From Niebla homalea (Eukaryota; Ascomycota; Lecanoromycetes; Lecanorales; Ramalinaceae): a stretch of 64,000 bases of DNA. The stretch lies in the NCBI GenBank assembly GCA_019925105.1, contig JAHGAU010000007.1:744001-808000 (forward strand). The letters are read 5' to 3'. How positions within the stretch are numbered: position 1 is the first letter of the stretch; the number at the start of each line of letters is the position of its first letter. The position numbers were made by a program, and so were the translations under genes. Below the pieces are notes generated by a model that saw only the letters and a program-made list of their open reading frames with translations, searched no databases and was not told the DNA's origin. Positions 11,111 to 25,222 of this stretch are shown in pieces.

Positions 11111-13500
11111 TATAAATTTAAAAGAAGTTCTGGGAATAACTTTAAAAGTAATTTATCTTAAAATTCAGGTATAAATTCTTAAAGGTACCCCGTTTATATT
11201 TTACGGGTATTTTATAAAAATTATACATATTAATTATACTTTAAGTTAATATAATAGATTATTATTTAAAAATATTAATTATTTATTAATTACGCTTTTT
11301 TATAATATTATTATAAAGTTAATAATAATCCTTCGGTCTTTATAATTAAAATAACGTATTTTTATATATATATAAGGTATTTAAGGTACCTTTATACTTA
11401 AATATATTCTATAGATTTCTTATTAAATAATATTAATATACGATTATAATAATAATTTCACTTTAAAAAATAAAGAAATAAGGAGTTTAAAGCTTAATTA
11501 TTAATATAATTATATTAATAATTAAGATATATTAAGAAATCAATTATATAAATATTACCGGTATTATTCTCAATCGTATTAATAATATAGTTAAGATTTA
11601 TAAATAGGATTTAAGTATTTAAACGAATTTTAAATTAAAGGGTTTATAAGATTATAAAAGAGATATAATTATAATGTCGATAAATATAAAAAAAATAAAA
11701 TTAATAAAAGTATATAATCGTTATTTACCCTTAAGATAAGTAATTACCTTTAAGATTATATTAATTAATAATTAAGCTTATAGAACATTGCGGGTATAAT
11801 TAATATAATAAGGACTTATAAGATTAATATTATTACCGTAATAATATTACCTTAAAGGAATTAGGACGTCTTAAAATAAATAAATAGAAAATATTACGTA
11901 ATACGATATTAATAAAATATAAAATATTTTCTAAAAGAATTACTTGGAATATTTACGGATTAATTCTTATAATTATTGCTTAAATATTAATTAAATAAAC
12001 TTAAAAATATATTTAAGTAAATCCTTATAAAGATACGTATAACTTATAACTTTATATATTTATTTATTATTAATTAATACTTAATTTATAGAGTATTACG
12101 GAAAAGAATTATATAAACTTTTTAATTAAAGATTAATTAAAAAAATAATTAAAAAAAAAAAAGAAAACTCCTTTATTTTATATTAAAGTAATAACTTTAT
12201 AAAGTATATAAAAGTATAAGCATTATCTTAATATTAACCTTTATATTATAATTAATAAATATTTAATATTTTAGTTATAATTAATCGTAATAAATATATC
12301 GTATATATCGTATTAAATATATTAAATATATTAAATATAAATTTAATCTTTAAGGTAATTAACGCCCTTATATTCCTTATATTACTTATATTTTATACGG
12401 CGTTATTTAAATATTAAGTATTTCGTTTAAATATTAAGTTAAAAAAAACTTTAATAAACGTAATATTAATAATAATATAATAATCTTATTCTAAATAATA
12501 TTAAAATCTGCCGGTTTAAGCTTTATATTAAGTTATATATATTCCGTATTATTATTTAGAAAATATATTTTAATTTTTAACGGAAGCTTCTTTTTATAAG
12601 TTAACGTTTTTATAAAATAAATTAATAAAAGATAATTATACTTTTACGCTATAAATATTTACGGAATTTAAATATTAAGGTACTTATTATTTCTTATATT
12701 ATTATAAAGTACTTAATTATCCTTTTTAAAATCCTTATTTAATTTAATTTTAATTATTAAAGTATAATATACTTTTATAAAAATATTAATCTTAAATTTA
12801 TAGTAATTATAAACTTTTTTTTACGTTAAAAAAAATAAAATGACTTATTGCTTCTTTAATTAATAAAAGTAATTTTAAATATAAAGTTAAATATAGCTTT
12901 AAACGTAAAAATAGAAAAATACTTAAAAAATAATATAATTAAGTCTTTAAAGCTACCGTATTTTTTAATAATACCGCTTACGTTATTCTTAAGGATTTCC
13001 TTAATATATAATTAAAAGCGTTATTAATACCGAAATATAGGATATAATTCAATATATATTAATATCTTCAATTTTATATTTATTATTTAATTACCTATAT
13101 TGGATATTATTCGTTATTTTATTAATTTAATAATTAAAAATATTAATAAATATCCTTTTCTGAATATTAAAGTTAAAAACTATTTATATTTAAGATAATA
13201 ATATTTTAAATAAAATATATAACTTTAATTAAACAAATCTTTTAATTATAAACGTTTATTTTTATTTTTATTATTTTCTTTAAATATTTTTATTAACCGT
13301 TATACTTTTTTGCTTTTTTCTAATTCTTATGCGCGGGTTTATCCTTATTTTAAATCTTAATAAAAATATTATTATTATATTAAAACGATTTTAAATTATC
13401 TTCTTTAATACTAGGCGAGCTTAAGGGTTAATAGACTTACGTATCGTTTTTAATACTTAAATCCGAATTAAGTTCTTTAATTAACTACTTAAATAACCGT
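11111..13500. other. Heavily RIP-mutated DNA, nothing recognised
   Basis: Almost pure A/T with scattered CG dinucleotides and stops in all frames. No repeat structure or protein motif was identified. Confidence 0.5.
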
Positions 13501-13562
13501 TAAGTTAATTACTAAATTAATTATTAAGTTAATTATTAAATTAATTATTAAGTTAACTATTA
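13501..13562. repeat. Tandem repeat of AAGTTAATTATT
   Basis: About five copies of a 12 bp unit AAGTTAATTATT / AAATTAATTATT; the G/A alternation is a RIP-type difference. Confidence 0.8.
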
Positions 13563-16500
13563 ACCTACCTATTCCGTTAAACTTATAATTATTAATAAGT
13601 CCTTACGTATAATATTTTACGTTTCAGGCCGCTTAATCAGACGGAATATCCTTACCGAATTATATAATAATAATTTATCCGGGGAAATATCCTTTTCTTA
13701 TATTTAAAAATTAGGCCGTTTATTTAATAACTTTAACTTCTTAAATTACTTATGATTTAACGGGGACTTTTATAAAGGAAACGGAGACTTAAATATTAAG
13801 CGGGGTATTCCTTTAAGTTATAAATATAATGTTTTTTCTAGTATTTCCGTAATTATATTTTTTTTATTAAGTTTAATTTTTATTAACTTTATTAAATAAT
13901 TTAAGAGTTAATATAAACGTTATATAAAGGAATTTATTATATTAATTTATAAAAACGATTTTTACTTTTAATTTAATAAAAACTAAGTTAAAGAGATTAT
14001 CGTAATTACTTACGATATTAAAACTTACTTCTTAAGGTTTTTCTTTAAAGTTATTAAAATAAAATATTATAAAAAAAAGAAATAAAAAAAATATATAAAT
14101 AAATAAAGAAATATACGTACCATATACGTTAATTATAATAAAATAAATAGTTTAAAGAAGATAAAGGTAATAAGCTATTAAATATAAATAATAACCGTTA
14201 ACGCGGACTCCCGTAAGCTTAAAGATATAAGGATTTATATATTGTAAATTATAAATTTAACAATAATAAATTTAATTAATTAACCGAAATTATTATAATA
14301 AAATATACTTATTATATTATATAAATAAACTTATATAATAATGAAATAATCTTTATTTTTATATACGTTTATATTTAAAATTATAAAATATATTAATAAA
14401 CGTAAATATAAACTATTATTAATATATAGAATTTAAAACCCTTTTAAAGAATTTTAATATTAATCGTAAATATTTAACCTTACTTAATTAACGGCGATAT
14501 TATTATTATCTTAAGAATATATTAAGGGTAACGTATCGTTTATTTTATATTAGAACCGATTATTAAGTAATAGTAAATAATTAAGACTTCTATAATAAAT
14601 ATCCCCCCCTTTTTAAGCCTTAAGCTTTACGACCTGGCTCCGCGGGGGTCCTTTATATACGTGATTATAGTATTTAAAATTAAGTAAATAATATATAGTA
14701 TAATTTTTATTTATTATTTTTATAAAAATAAATCCGAATTATTATATAAGTTAAAAATTTAACTTTTAAGTTCCGTATATATTATAACTCCGTTAATACC
14801 CTCTTTTATAATAACCTTCCTTTTTATTTAAGTAAGTAACTTAAATACCCTTAAATCTATAAGATTTTTATATAATAAAGCGTATATAATTAAAATAATT
14901 ACTTTTTTAGCGACTTATTATTTCCTTAAAGCGCTGCCTGGCTCCCTTATATTTATAAATATACTTATCCCAATATTATACCCAATTATTAAGCTCCCGT
15001 AAAGCGTTACCCCTCCCCCTTTTAAATGATATTTTTTGGCTATCTATAATATCGCGAAATCGCCGTTTTAAATTTCTTATCCTATAATTCTCGCGGATTT
15101 ATTTTATTATAAAATACTAATATAATTAATTTTTATAGCTTTAAAAATCAGAGTTAATTATCTTATAAACATTATTAATAACTCTTTATTAGCTCCTTTT
15201 AAGCTTTATCTTATTCTTATTTATTTATTCATTCCTTTTCTGACCGTTTATATAAGTAGCTTTTATACTTAATGCTATTTCCTAATCTTTACCCTTTTTA
15301 TATTTATAATTACCTCCTGGATCCCGTAGTTACTTATTAGTCTCTTAAAATCCCTTAAAGCCCTTTAAGCGCTTTAATTATATTATTTAAACGTTTATAA
15401 AAATATCATAATAAAAAGTTCCTAATATCGTAATTTAAAAACTTATTAATTAAATTCAAAAAGTATTAAAATAAGTGCTTAAGGCTTTTAATATTATAAG
15501 GTAATATAATTCTTTATGTTAAATCAATAATAAAAAGTTAAAACCAATTAAACTTAAGTAAGTATCGTAAGTAAAACCGATTTAACTTAAATAAATATCT
15601 TAAATAAGATTAAATAATTAAGCGGTAAGCTATATATTATATAATTTTGATATAAAACAAAATAACGTAAAATATAAGTTTTTTCTTTTTATTAATTAAA
15701 ATATACCGGATAATAATAATTATTTAAAAATACTATAATTAACTTTAACGGAAACAATAATTAAATAATAATAAAAAATAAGTTAATAATTTAAATTATA
15801 TAAATTAAAGTATTCTTAAATTAAATAAATTTAGAATATAATTAAAATTATAAATAATATTTTTAAATATATTAAAAATAAGCTTAATATAAAGGTTAAT
15901 AATATAATTATTAAAGAAGATAATAAAAAGGATAACTTATTTATTAATAAAATAAAAGAAACCGAAACCGAAAAAAAAAACCGGTAAATTAATAAATTTA
16001 ATAATGACTTTAAAGCAGATAATATAATAAAGCAGTTTTTAACTTTTATTACGTTTAATATTAACTTATTTATACTTCCGTTAACGCGATATTTATTTAT
16101 ACTTAATAAATCGATTAAAATTTCTCATACTTAAGCCAGGTTAATAACGTCGCCTTTTTATATAATATTCGCTTTTTAATATTAAATAACGGGTTTAAGT
16201 CCTAATTATTATATTAATCTTTTAAAAGTTTTTAATATATTAAAAAATTTAAAGTAATTATAAGAATTATTACGTATTATCTTTACCGTTAAGAAATATA
16301 CTTATAAATAACTCCCTGTTATTAATTTTTAATAAGTATAAGTATCCGTTATTATTTTAAAATAATTAATTAAAGGATTAAAGTAAAATAATAAAAAAAA
16401 GATTAAAAAAAACGTAAAGAAGTTAATTTTCTTTAATTTTATTAATTTATTTAAGATAACGCTTTCTTTATTATTATATCGTATTAAAATTTATATTAAT

Positions 16501-19500
16501 ATAAGTTACTTTATAAACGAATTATTAAAGATTTATTAATCTATAATATAATTATTTTTTATTAAAGCGTACTTTAATAATTTTATTTATTTTTTAAATA
16601 AAAATATAATTTTCTTATTTAATATTATACGTTATTATTATTAATATTAACGTTATATTTATTTTATAAAAAACTTAAAAAATTATTATTGAAAAAAGGT
16701 ATTTATAGTTAAATAAAAATTTCTATAATAATACGGCTTTTAATAATTAGGTTAAATACGTAATTTATTTACTATTATTCTTAAGTAACCTCCTCATAGA
16801 AAAGTTTATTTTTAAATTTTTATTATTACGTAATTTAATTATAATAAAAATATTTTTATTAATATATAAAGAATATCGTATTATATTTAATAATATTATC
16901 GGGATTAAAATTAATATATATTATAATTATTAATTTCGGAATATATAGTCTTTAAGTATTACTTATTATTAAAAATTTATAATTAAATATACTTTTAATT
17001 CTTAATTTAAAACCTTTAATCCGTTATTTTTTTATCCGTTAATTTATAATAAATTAAAATTAAAAAAATATATTTATTTATATTTATTAAGATTTTACGT
17101 TCCGGGGTTTTTATATATATTGATATTAACCTTTATTAATAGGTTTAATTTATATTATAATATATATTATAATTTATTATGTATTTATATAATTATCGTA
17201 AAATTATTATATAGAAAACGGAAAAGAAAAGTAAATATCCTATTATTAATATTAGGATTATACGGAGCTATACTTATTATTATTATTGAAATCCTTTTAA
17301 TTATTTCTGATATAATTAAATTATAATATAATTATTAATATTAAAAAAGTATTAACTTAAGTAAATATTTTTATTTTTATTTATATTAACGATATAAAGT
17401 AATAAATAAAGAGTTTTAAATTTAAATTAACGATAATAATATATAAATATATAAAATACTTAATTAAAAAGATTAAACGATATAATTTTACCTTTAATAT
17501 TTATCGTTTTAATCGATTATATTATAACGTAATAATAATAAAGCGGAAATCCTTAAATTTATATAATAAAATTAAAGATTTTATTAATTTAAATATATTA
17601 TTAAATTAAACCGCCTTAATTAATATCTTTTTATTACTTAATATTATTTAATTAAAGTTAAGTAATATAATATATTCCGAATTTATTAATATTATAAAGT
17701 AAACGTAATAAATATTACTTAATATAATACTTACGTTAATAGCGAAGGACTTATATAACGTTTAACTTTATACCTTTTTTTTTCCGCTTAAGTAAAAAAG
17801 ATTATAATTAATCTATTATTTTAAGTTATACCGTATATAGGAATATATAAGACTTTCTATTATTTACTTATTAATTTTAAATATATAACTTAGATTAAGT
17901 TATATTCAATTATTTTATTTAAAGGCTATTTAATTTATTATAATAAATAATTAAGGCCTTTAAAATAAAAACTATATTATTATAGTTTTTATAATAATAA
18001 TAAGGAGTAATTTTATTATTATATTAATTTTAATATCGCATAAATAACGTAATAATTTATAGAATATTTTATTAAAGTATTATATTATATTTTAAAAGCT
18101 TTATAAATACGTTACGTTAATATTAATAAATAACTTCAAAAAGGATATTAAGTTAATTTTTAATAAAGATACTTTATTTACCGCTATAAATAACGAGGAT
18201 AATAATATATTTATAGATAATAATTTATAATAAATTAATTAAGAAAGCTTTAAGGTATTTAAGGAAACCTTTTTAATTGTAAATAAATAATTTAAAAAAA
18301 ACCGTTAATTATCGGAATACTTATAATTAATTAAATATATATATTAACCTTTATTATATAAAGGTTATAATAAAATTTATAATACTTAATAATTATATTA
18401 TATTTTTAAGTAAAAATAAATATAAATAAGATTATTATTAATACGGAGTTATTTTATTTAATTTTAATCTTAAGGGTTTTAAGTATAATATTTAATATAT
18501 TAATTATTAAAATATAATAAGTATCTTATTATATAAAGAATAATTTAATTAATCTTTCCGTTTTCTTTTAATAAGCGTTTAAAACAATTATAAACTGGAA
18601 TTCTTTATAATAATAAAAAATATTTATATTATATACCCGATTTTACTTAATAATCTATTATTATATTCCGAAAAATCCAACTAAGTAAATATTATAAATA
18701 AGATTAAAATATTAATTATTTTAAACTTATTTTATTAATAAGTTATAGGTTTAAATTGCTTAAACTTAATATATATATTTTATATTTTTATATTTCCTAT
18801 ATATTTTAACCGCCTTAAATTTTTAAATCCTTTCTATTATATAATTAAATAAATATACGTAATTAATTATAAATAATAGAATATAATATTAATGGCGTAA
18901 AAGAAAATTTAATAATATTAAAAAATAACCTTTATTAATTTATAAGTATAATATATTATTATAGTAACTTAAAGTTTTAAAGTATTTTTACCTTTTTACC
19001 TTTTTATTCTATTATATAAGTTAATTAATAATTTATTAATATATTTATAAATACTTAAATCGTTTAAAACCCGGATTATTTTTTTAAATTAAAGATTTTA
19101 TATACGTCCAGAATTAATAATATATTTAACTTAAAAAGGTTTTTCTTTATAAACTTTTTATAAAAGAAATTCACTTATAAACTTATATAAAACTTTTAGA
19201 TTATATATTAATTATAAATACCTTAATAAATATGGTTTTAAATATGCCTTTTATACTTTTATTAAAAAATAGAATAATAATTAAATTACTTATTATCTTG
19301 CCTTTTAAATATTATATTATTTATATATTTTTAAATTATTAATAAAATAAAACTTTATAATTAATAAGAAATAAAGAGGATTTATTAATATAATATTTAA
19401 TTTATATAGTACAGTTTATAATATTTAATAAGTACTTTAATAACGGTTATAATATATATAATTAAATAAAATTAAACTTTAAAAAAAGTTAAAAGGCTAT

Positions 19501-20305
19501 AGGTATTATAATTATATAATTAAAAGTTATAATTATAAAAGATAAACTATTTATAAATTAAAAGAAATCCCGAAAACATTTAAATAAGGACGGAAGATAA
19601 ATTATATATAAGTAATAAAGTTAAATAATTTTTATTTAGATTTTTAAAATATTAAAATAAATACCTTTAATTAAGTTTAATATTAAATAAATAAAAATAT
19701 AAGTAAGAAATTAAAGTAATAAATACTATATTAAATCTTAAAGTTTTTATAGGATAAATATTAAATTTTTTTTAATACCCCAATTTATAAATAAATATAT
19801 ATAATTATAAATATAAAAATAAATAAATAGAAAACCCTTATAAAGGACTTAATTAAAAGCATAAAGAATATAGTTACTATAAAAGTATATCGTTTATTTA
19901 TACGTAAGGACTTTACGTATTACGGTTATATAAACGTAAACCGATTTTTATTAATTATATTATATAACTATATTATTACATTATTAATATTATTTTATAT
20001 TTATTTTATACGACTTTTAAACTTTCCTTATTTAATTTTTTATATATTTATAATCTTTTCAGCTTTATCGGAATACTTATTAAGGTTTTAAAGTAAAATT
20101 AACGGATAAAAATATAAATTATAAATCCGGGATCCTATTGTAAAAAATCTATAAACGTTAATAATTATTTATTATATAATTTATATTTATATTTATTAAT
20201 AATAAAAAGCTTTATTAATACCTATTAAAAACTAAAATTATATAAACTTATATATAAAAGAAATAATATAAATATTAAGAATCCTAAAATCCTATTTTAT
20301 TTACG
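13563..20305. other. RIP-mutated DNA, probably old transposons, unassigned
   Basis: This is nearly 7 kb without a recognisable gene. Between 14590 and 15420 the GC content is a little higher, with the preserved string CTGGCTCCGCGGGGGTCC near 14633. The minus strand there can be read as a Trp/Lys/Arg-rich stretch, for example NNWVQYWDKY near 14950-15000, but it matches no family I can name with confidence. The open frame at 17120-17326 is a low-complexity Ile/Leu run of no significance. Confidence 0.45.
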
Positions 20306-20310
20306 ATTAA

Positions 20311-20472
20311 TGTCACGAGAATGCGGTATGCATGGTGATAAAGTAATAAATATATGAATAATAAGTAGCTATCTAGCTATGAAGGTGAGAAATATAAGTA
20401 TACGCGCCAAGCACCGGAACAAGGTAAGCCCGCTCCGTACCAAGGGATCCTCCCAAGGTCTATACCGTGATA
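20311..20472 (+). repeat. Left LTR of copy A
   Basis: 162 bp, starting TGTCACGAGAATGCGG and ending ACCGTGATA (from ACCGTGACA). It contains GCGCCAAGCACCGGAACAAG and CCAAGGGATCCTCCCAAGG, both conserved in copy C. It is far less RIP-mutated than the flanks. Confidence 0.88.
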
Positions 20473-20790
20473 ATATACCCATAAAAAAGAGAAAAAAGCG
20501 ACGTCCTCGTCGTAGTATATCCATTATAAAACACCATAAATTTTAATAACCTTAATAATAAAGGTAATTAAGAGTAAGCCCCGAGTACATAAATAACGTT
20601 ATTTATATATATAATTATTAAGAAGTAAAAAATGGTGAAATCGTATATTAAAAAACCGAAAAAAGTATAAGCCAAGTAATTATTATGATTTACCCGGGAT
20701 ATAATTGTATTTTTTAAGCTTTTATATTTAAGTTAAAAGGCTTAAAAACGTAATCTTTAAAATATTCCTGAGTCGTATATTAAAGGTATT
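20473..20790 (+). other. Conserved structured leader of copy A
   Basis: The order of conserved blocks is a purine run AAAAAAGAGAAAAAAG, the hairpin GCGACG-TCCT-CGTCGT, AAGAGTAAGCCCCGAGTA, GTATAAGCC-AGTAATTAT, and ACCCGGGATATAATT. After these comes an imperfect stem around GCTTTTATATTTAAGTTAAAAGGC. The same blocks in the same order appear in copies B, C and D. Confidence 0.7.
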
Positions 20791-21610
20791 ATTAATTAAG
20801 TAACTTATAAGTATATTAACGGTATCCTTACTTATTAATAAGATTATAACCTTCTTAATAAGTATTATTAAAGTTAACTTTAATATATTTAAGGACGTCG
20901 TCGTTAAGGACGTAAAAAAATGGGTTAAAATCATTATTGTTAATGGGCTTAGCTTGGTATATTAATATATTTACGTGATTTATAATAAAGAGTTTTTAAC
21001 CTAAATAAAGGCCTTGATTTAAGTAGTTATTACGGGGTAGGTAAGGACGTCGATTACGATTGAATCATTTATTGCGATCGTAATTATTGGTAGTTTATTA
21101 AGTATAAAGTAATAAAGTTAACGGTATCAATTATAAGTAAAGTGATTTATTATAGGTACGGTATTACTTATATTATGCTATTTATTAAATCTGTACTTAA
21201 GATATAAAGTAATTTATATTATTATCGCCGTTAAGGAATAATAAGGTACTCTATAATAATAATTTAAATTTAATAAAGGTTAATTATAAGTTATTTTTTT
21301 AATTTAATCGCTTGGTAAAAGTTATAACTTAGTTAATAAAGGTTATTATAGGCTTTTTATTTATAGCGTTTTTACGTATATACCGTATTTAATTTAATTA
21401 ATTAAAGGTTTAATACTTTAATATTTTAAACCGAAAAATAAATACGTTATAAAGGGGAGCTATTAATATAGTTCTAAAGGTAAAAACTTTACGTTTATTA
21501 TTTATAAATTTTAATATTTATTAATTATAAGCTTTATTTAATTTTAAAAGGTTTATAAAGTTAAGGACTATATAGTTTTTAATAAGTTTATTATTTTTTA
21601 TTTTAATAAG

Positions 21611-22183
21611 GGTCTTAATTCTGTTAATAAACGTATAGATATTATTAGTACCGTTAAAGTATTTAAGCTCTTTAATGCGGAAACGGTCTTTTTTTAAGGT
21701 TATAAATATAGACTTTTCTTTTGGTTCTATATTAATTAACGGTAAAAGCTCTTATTATCGCTTTTCTAAGGGTATCCGTCCAGCTTTAAGCTTAATAATT
21801 TTATTAATAAGCTTTTTATTAACTTACTTAAATATATTAAATCTCTTTTTAAAGCTTAAAGTAAAACGCTTTAATATAACTTTAAGGTTATTATTAATAA
21901 AACTTATTTATAAAGGCTTTTTCTTTTTAAGCTTTTAAGGTTTTTATTAAGGAACTTATTAAATTTATAAGTCTTATAATTTTAATTAAATAATAAGGCC
22001 TTCCTCGTTAAACATAAGATATATATCGAAAAGCCGTTTAAAGGGATTAACGAATTAAATGTTAAGGAAGTACGTTTAACGCGGTTATTATAAAAGTTAT
22101 AATATAAATATATTAATTATAGCGTACTAATAATTATACTAAAGCTATAAGAACGTTTAGATTACTAGGCTATTACTACCATT
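21611..22183 (+). pseudogene. Unknown cargo frame of copy A, RIP-disrupted
   Basis: I do not recognise this protein. A 191-codon frame runs to the right LTR, broken by about fifteen TAA/TAG codons that could derive from Gln codons. The conceptual product is rich in Leu, Lys, Phe and Asn. Readable pieces include NKRIDIISTVKVFKLFNAET, KHKIYIEKPFKGINELNVKE near 22010-22070, and a terminal KLQERLDYQA. It does not resemble the frame in copies B and C. Since TGA is rare in this DNA whatever the frame, the stop pattern alone proves little; the hydrophilic C-terminal portion is what makes coding plausible. An open stretch at 21675-21938 in another frame is probably its shadow. Confidence 0.4.
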
Positions 22184-22345
22184 TATTACGAGAATGCGGT
22201 ATATATGGTAATAAAGTAATAAATATATAAATAATAAGTAGCTATCTAGCTATAAAGGTGGGAAATATAAGTGTACACGCCAAGCACCGGAACAAGGTAA
22301 ACCCGCTCCGTGCCAAGGGATCCTCCCAAGGTCCATACCGTGACA
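22184..22345 (+). repeat. Right LTR of copy A
   Basis: 162 bp, starting TATTACGAGAATGCGG (mutated TGTCACG) and ending CCATACCGTGACA. It is followed directly by the ATTAA duplication. Confidence 0.88.
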
Positions 22346-22484
22346 ATTAATAATTAAATATATTTATTTTCTTTTATTTTAATAATTATTAAGGTAATTA
22401 ACTTAATAATTATATAAAGAACTTTAAATTTAAAATATAAAATATAAATCTAAGTATTTATATAGATTATAAAATACTTATCTG

Positions 22485-22690
22485 ATCGTCTTTGTAATGG
22501 ACGCAATGTGTATATGGGTAATGAGTGGTATTATGTATGATCCTTGTTTGTCCCTTAGGACAAACGGGCTATCTAGAGTCTGTCCTATACGTATATACAA
22601 CTGTCCTGTTCCTAGGACAATACCATGTCCTATGCGCACTATGCGCATCATGTCCGTCACAGTCTTTAAGATTTTTAACCTTTAAGATTT
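22485..22690. repeat. RIP-free island with TAGGACA/TGTCC palindromes
   Basis: This 200 bp island has normal CA/TG content between mutated flanks. It contains TTTGTCCCTTAGGACAAA, CTGTCCTGTTCCTAGGACA, TGTCCTATGCGCACTATGCGCATCATGTCC and GAGTCTGTCCTATACG, so the TAGGACA word repeats in both orientations. Short open frames on both strands (60 codons) are accidental. It may be a small mobile element or satellite unit; no clear terminal repeats or target duplication were found. Confidence 0.55.
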
Positions 22691-23669
22691 TTAATTATTA
22701 TAAATAACTTTTTTCTTAAGTTTTTAATATTAAGGTTTTTTCTTCCCGTTTTTTAGAAATTATTAATTATAAAATAAGTAAACTTATAAACTTATCGTTA
22801 ATTATAATTATAATATAATTACTTTACTTAACCGCTTATATTATTCCCTTGACCTTATAAATATTTTAATCTTAAATATTTAATTATTATGCTTAATTAT
22901 TTATATTCCCTTTTCTTTAGATAAAAACTTTCTCTTTAATAATTATTACTTTTATTATTATAAAATCTATATTTTAATTTCCGGACTTATTATTTAAAAA
23001 AAAAATTCGTAATATCGGTATTACTTTATTTAAAATAATAATTATTTATGACGAGTATCTAAATATATTAAATAGCATTATACTTACTTTCTTTTTGCTT
23101 TTTTATATTTAAATAATAATAATTTAGTTCGTTTATTTATAATAATAGCATCGTTAATATACTTATTTATCTACTTTTCTCCTTATATTTTTCTTTATTT
23201 CTACTTTATACTTTATAATTATCTCCTAAATATTTTAAGACTCCCTTAACCTCTTTTATTCTCCTTATTGCCTTTCTTTTCCTTATAATTTACGGGTAAA
23301 TCTTATTATTATATTTAATAATTAAACCCCGTTTAATTTTTATTCTTAATTATTAAATTATTATTTATTATATAAGTTAAAATCTTTACCTTAAGATAAA
23401 GTTTTAAGAAAATTCTACTATTAAGAAATAACGTTATAAATATTGTAATTAACCTTTATAGATTTTTATTTTAATAAAAATTACTTTTAATTATTAAAAA
23501 AGGATTAAAACTTTAATTTATACCGTTTATTTTTCCTATTTTTTAAAGTAAAAGAAATATCTTATTTAATAGAACCGGATATAGCTTTAAAAAGTATTAT
23601 AATAATAATAATATATATAAAAATTAACTTTTATAAATTAATATTATAATAAAAAGGATTTCTTTACTT
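22691..23669. other. RIP-mutated DNA, nothing recognised
   Basis: AT-rich with stops in all frames and no repeat or motif seen. Confidence 0.5.
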
Positions 23670-24345
23670 ATTACGATAAAATCTCCTATACGTACCGTAC
23701 GATTTTAAATTTTTTAATATTAAAAAATTCATCTGATTTTACTTTATTGATTTTATACCTTAAAAGTATTACGACGGGTAATATAATAAATAATTAATAA
23801 TAAATAATTAATAAAGGGTAATAGTATTTAATGTTCAATTTTAACCGTATTTTACTATAATAAAATCTCCTATAATAAAATCTCCTATACGCATTAAACG
23901 CTTTTTTATCTTTTAACGTTAAAAAACTTATTTAATTTTATTTTATCGATTTTATGCCTTAAAAGTATTATAACGGGTAATATAATGGAGATTAATGGTT
24001 AATAATGGATAGTATTTAATTATTTAATTTTAACGGCATTTTATCATAATAAAATCTCTTATACGTATTATACGATTTTAAATTTTTTAATATTAAAAAA
24101 TTCATCCGATTTTATTTTATTAATTTTATGCCTTAAAAGTATTACGACGGGTAATATAATAGATACTTAATAATAAAGGGTTAATAAAGGGTAATAGTGT
24201 TTCCAATTTTAACGGTATTTTACTACGATAAATCTCCTATAATAAAATCTTCTATACGGACCGTACGATTTTTCTTTTTTTTATATTAAAAAATTCATCT
24301 TTTTTTACTTTATTAATTTAATAACTTAAAAGTATTACGACGAAT
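23670..24345. repeat. Tandem array, units about 173-198 bp
   Basis: Four units are anchored by ATTACGACGGGTAATATAAT near 23769, 23967, 24140 and 24333. Each unit also carries AAAATCTCCTATACG, a TTTTTTAATATTAAAAAATTCATC palindromic stretch, TTTATGCCTTAAAAGTATTA and TAATAAAGGGTAATAG. Units differ mostly by transitions. Confidence 0.85.
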
Positions 24346-24650
24346 AATATAGTTATTAATAGTCGGAATATAGGATAAAGGATAAGGGATAATAAATAAT
24401 AAATAGTAGAAAAAATGATTACTTAAGGGTATAAATTTATATTTATATATTACCGCCTTATAGGAATAAAATAGGAATTATAGATTAATTTATAAAATTA
24501 AGAGTAAATCTTTTATATTGAGATTTTTTAATTATAGAATAAAATATAAGAATAACCGTTAATATTTTAAAGAATAAAGTAAGTATCTTATAAGAATACC
24601 GAAGTAATTTAATAACGTATTAATAAAGGTTTATTAAGACTAAGGGAGTC

Positions 24651-24755
24651 CTTTATAAGGGCTCCCCGGAACCCCTATAAAATATTGAAATCGGCGCTTT
24701 TTAACCTTAAAAATAACATTATAAGGTAAAAAAGGAGCCTTTAAAGGGCGCCGAG
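24651..24755. repeat. Two GC-rich inverted repeats
   Basis: GGGAGTCCTTTATAAGGGCTCCC forms a short hairpin at 24656-24678. It is followed by arms CGGCGCTTTTTAACCTTA and TAAGG...GGGCGCCG (about 24691-24752). The purpose is unknown; it could be the remnant of a foldback element. Confidence 0.45.
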
Positions 24756-25059
24756 GAGGTATTTTATTAAAATTAAGGATACGTTATCCTATCTTTGGCT
24801 AGCTATTAAAGTATTAGCTTAATACGATAGACTTTACGGTAATAAGAATAATTCTTATAACGGAAGGAGTATAACCTTTATAAATCCTATAAATCGGGTT
24901 ATAAATTAATATATAAAATACTTAAATAGAAATTAGCTTAACGTAAATAATTAAATTAACGTTTTAATATTACGTAAGCAATAATAACTTAAAATAATAA
25001 GATTAATATTTTATTAATAAAATATTGATTAAAGATTAAAATAATAAAATTAAAATACC

Positions 25060-25222
25060 TGTCAGGTACTGAGAGTACTGAGGTAAAAATGTGGGTGTAA
25101 TATGTATAATGAGTGTCTACCTAGCTATGAAGGTGCGCAATATAAGTGTGCGCGCCAAGCTACTATACCCTTCTGGTACTAATACCCGATAAGCTCTTGG
25201 CATACGCACATTATATATAATA
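25060..25222 (+). repeat. Left LTR of copy B
   Basis: About 163 bp, starting TGTCAGGTACTGAGAGTACT and ending TATATAATA (mutated CACATAACA). Near its end a hairpin-forming stretch ACCCGATAAGCTCTTGG corresponds to TGCCAGACAAGCTCTTGGCA in the right LTR. Confidence 0.85.

Larger units (their letters stand above)
20306..22350 (+). mobile_element. Small LTR element, copy A (2035 bp) with ATTAA target duplication
   Basis: The element body is 20311-22345, flanked by ATTAA on each side (20306-20310 and 22346-22350). Both LTRs are 162 bp, start TGTCACG and end CCGTGACA. Every difference I found between them (about fifteen) is a C/T or G/A transition, mostly in CpA/TpG context, as RIP produces. The leader after the left LTR and the motif GCTATT(A/G)CTACCATT before the right LTR are shared with copies B and C. 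No reverse transcriptase, integrase or protease is visible, so it is probably non-autonomous. Orientation is uncertain. A primer-site-like TGGTAGC sits next to the right LTR on the minus strand, while the better open frame in the interior is on the plus strand. Confidence 0.85.

Noticed and set aside
17120..17326. 68-codon frame rich in Ile/Leu that looks membrane-like
   Set aside because: AT-rich DNA readily yields Ile/Leu/Tyr/Lys codons; no start context, homologous copy or motif supports it.
20473..20790. Group I or group II intron in the leader
   Set aside because: The conserved P/Q/R/S elements or a domain V hairpin were not found, and the elements are bounded by LTRs and target duplications.
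20311..22345. Hammerhead or other self-cleaving ribozyme in the small LTR elements (retrozyme idea)
   Set aside because: I looked for CTGATGA...GAAA and twister or HDV-like cores in LTRs and leaders and found no convincing match.
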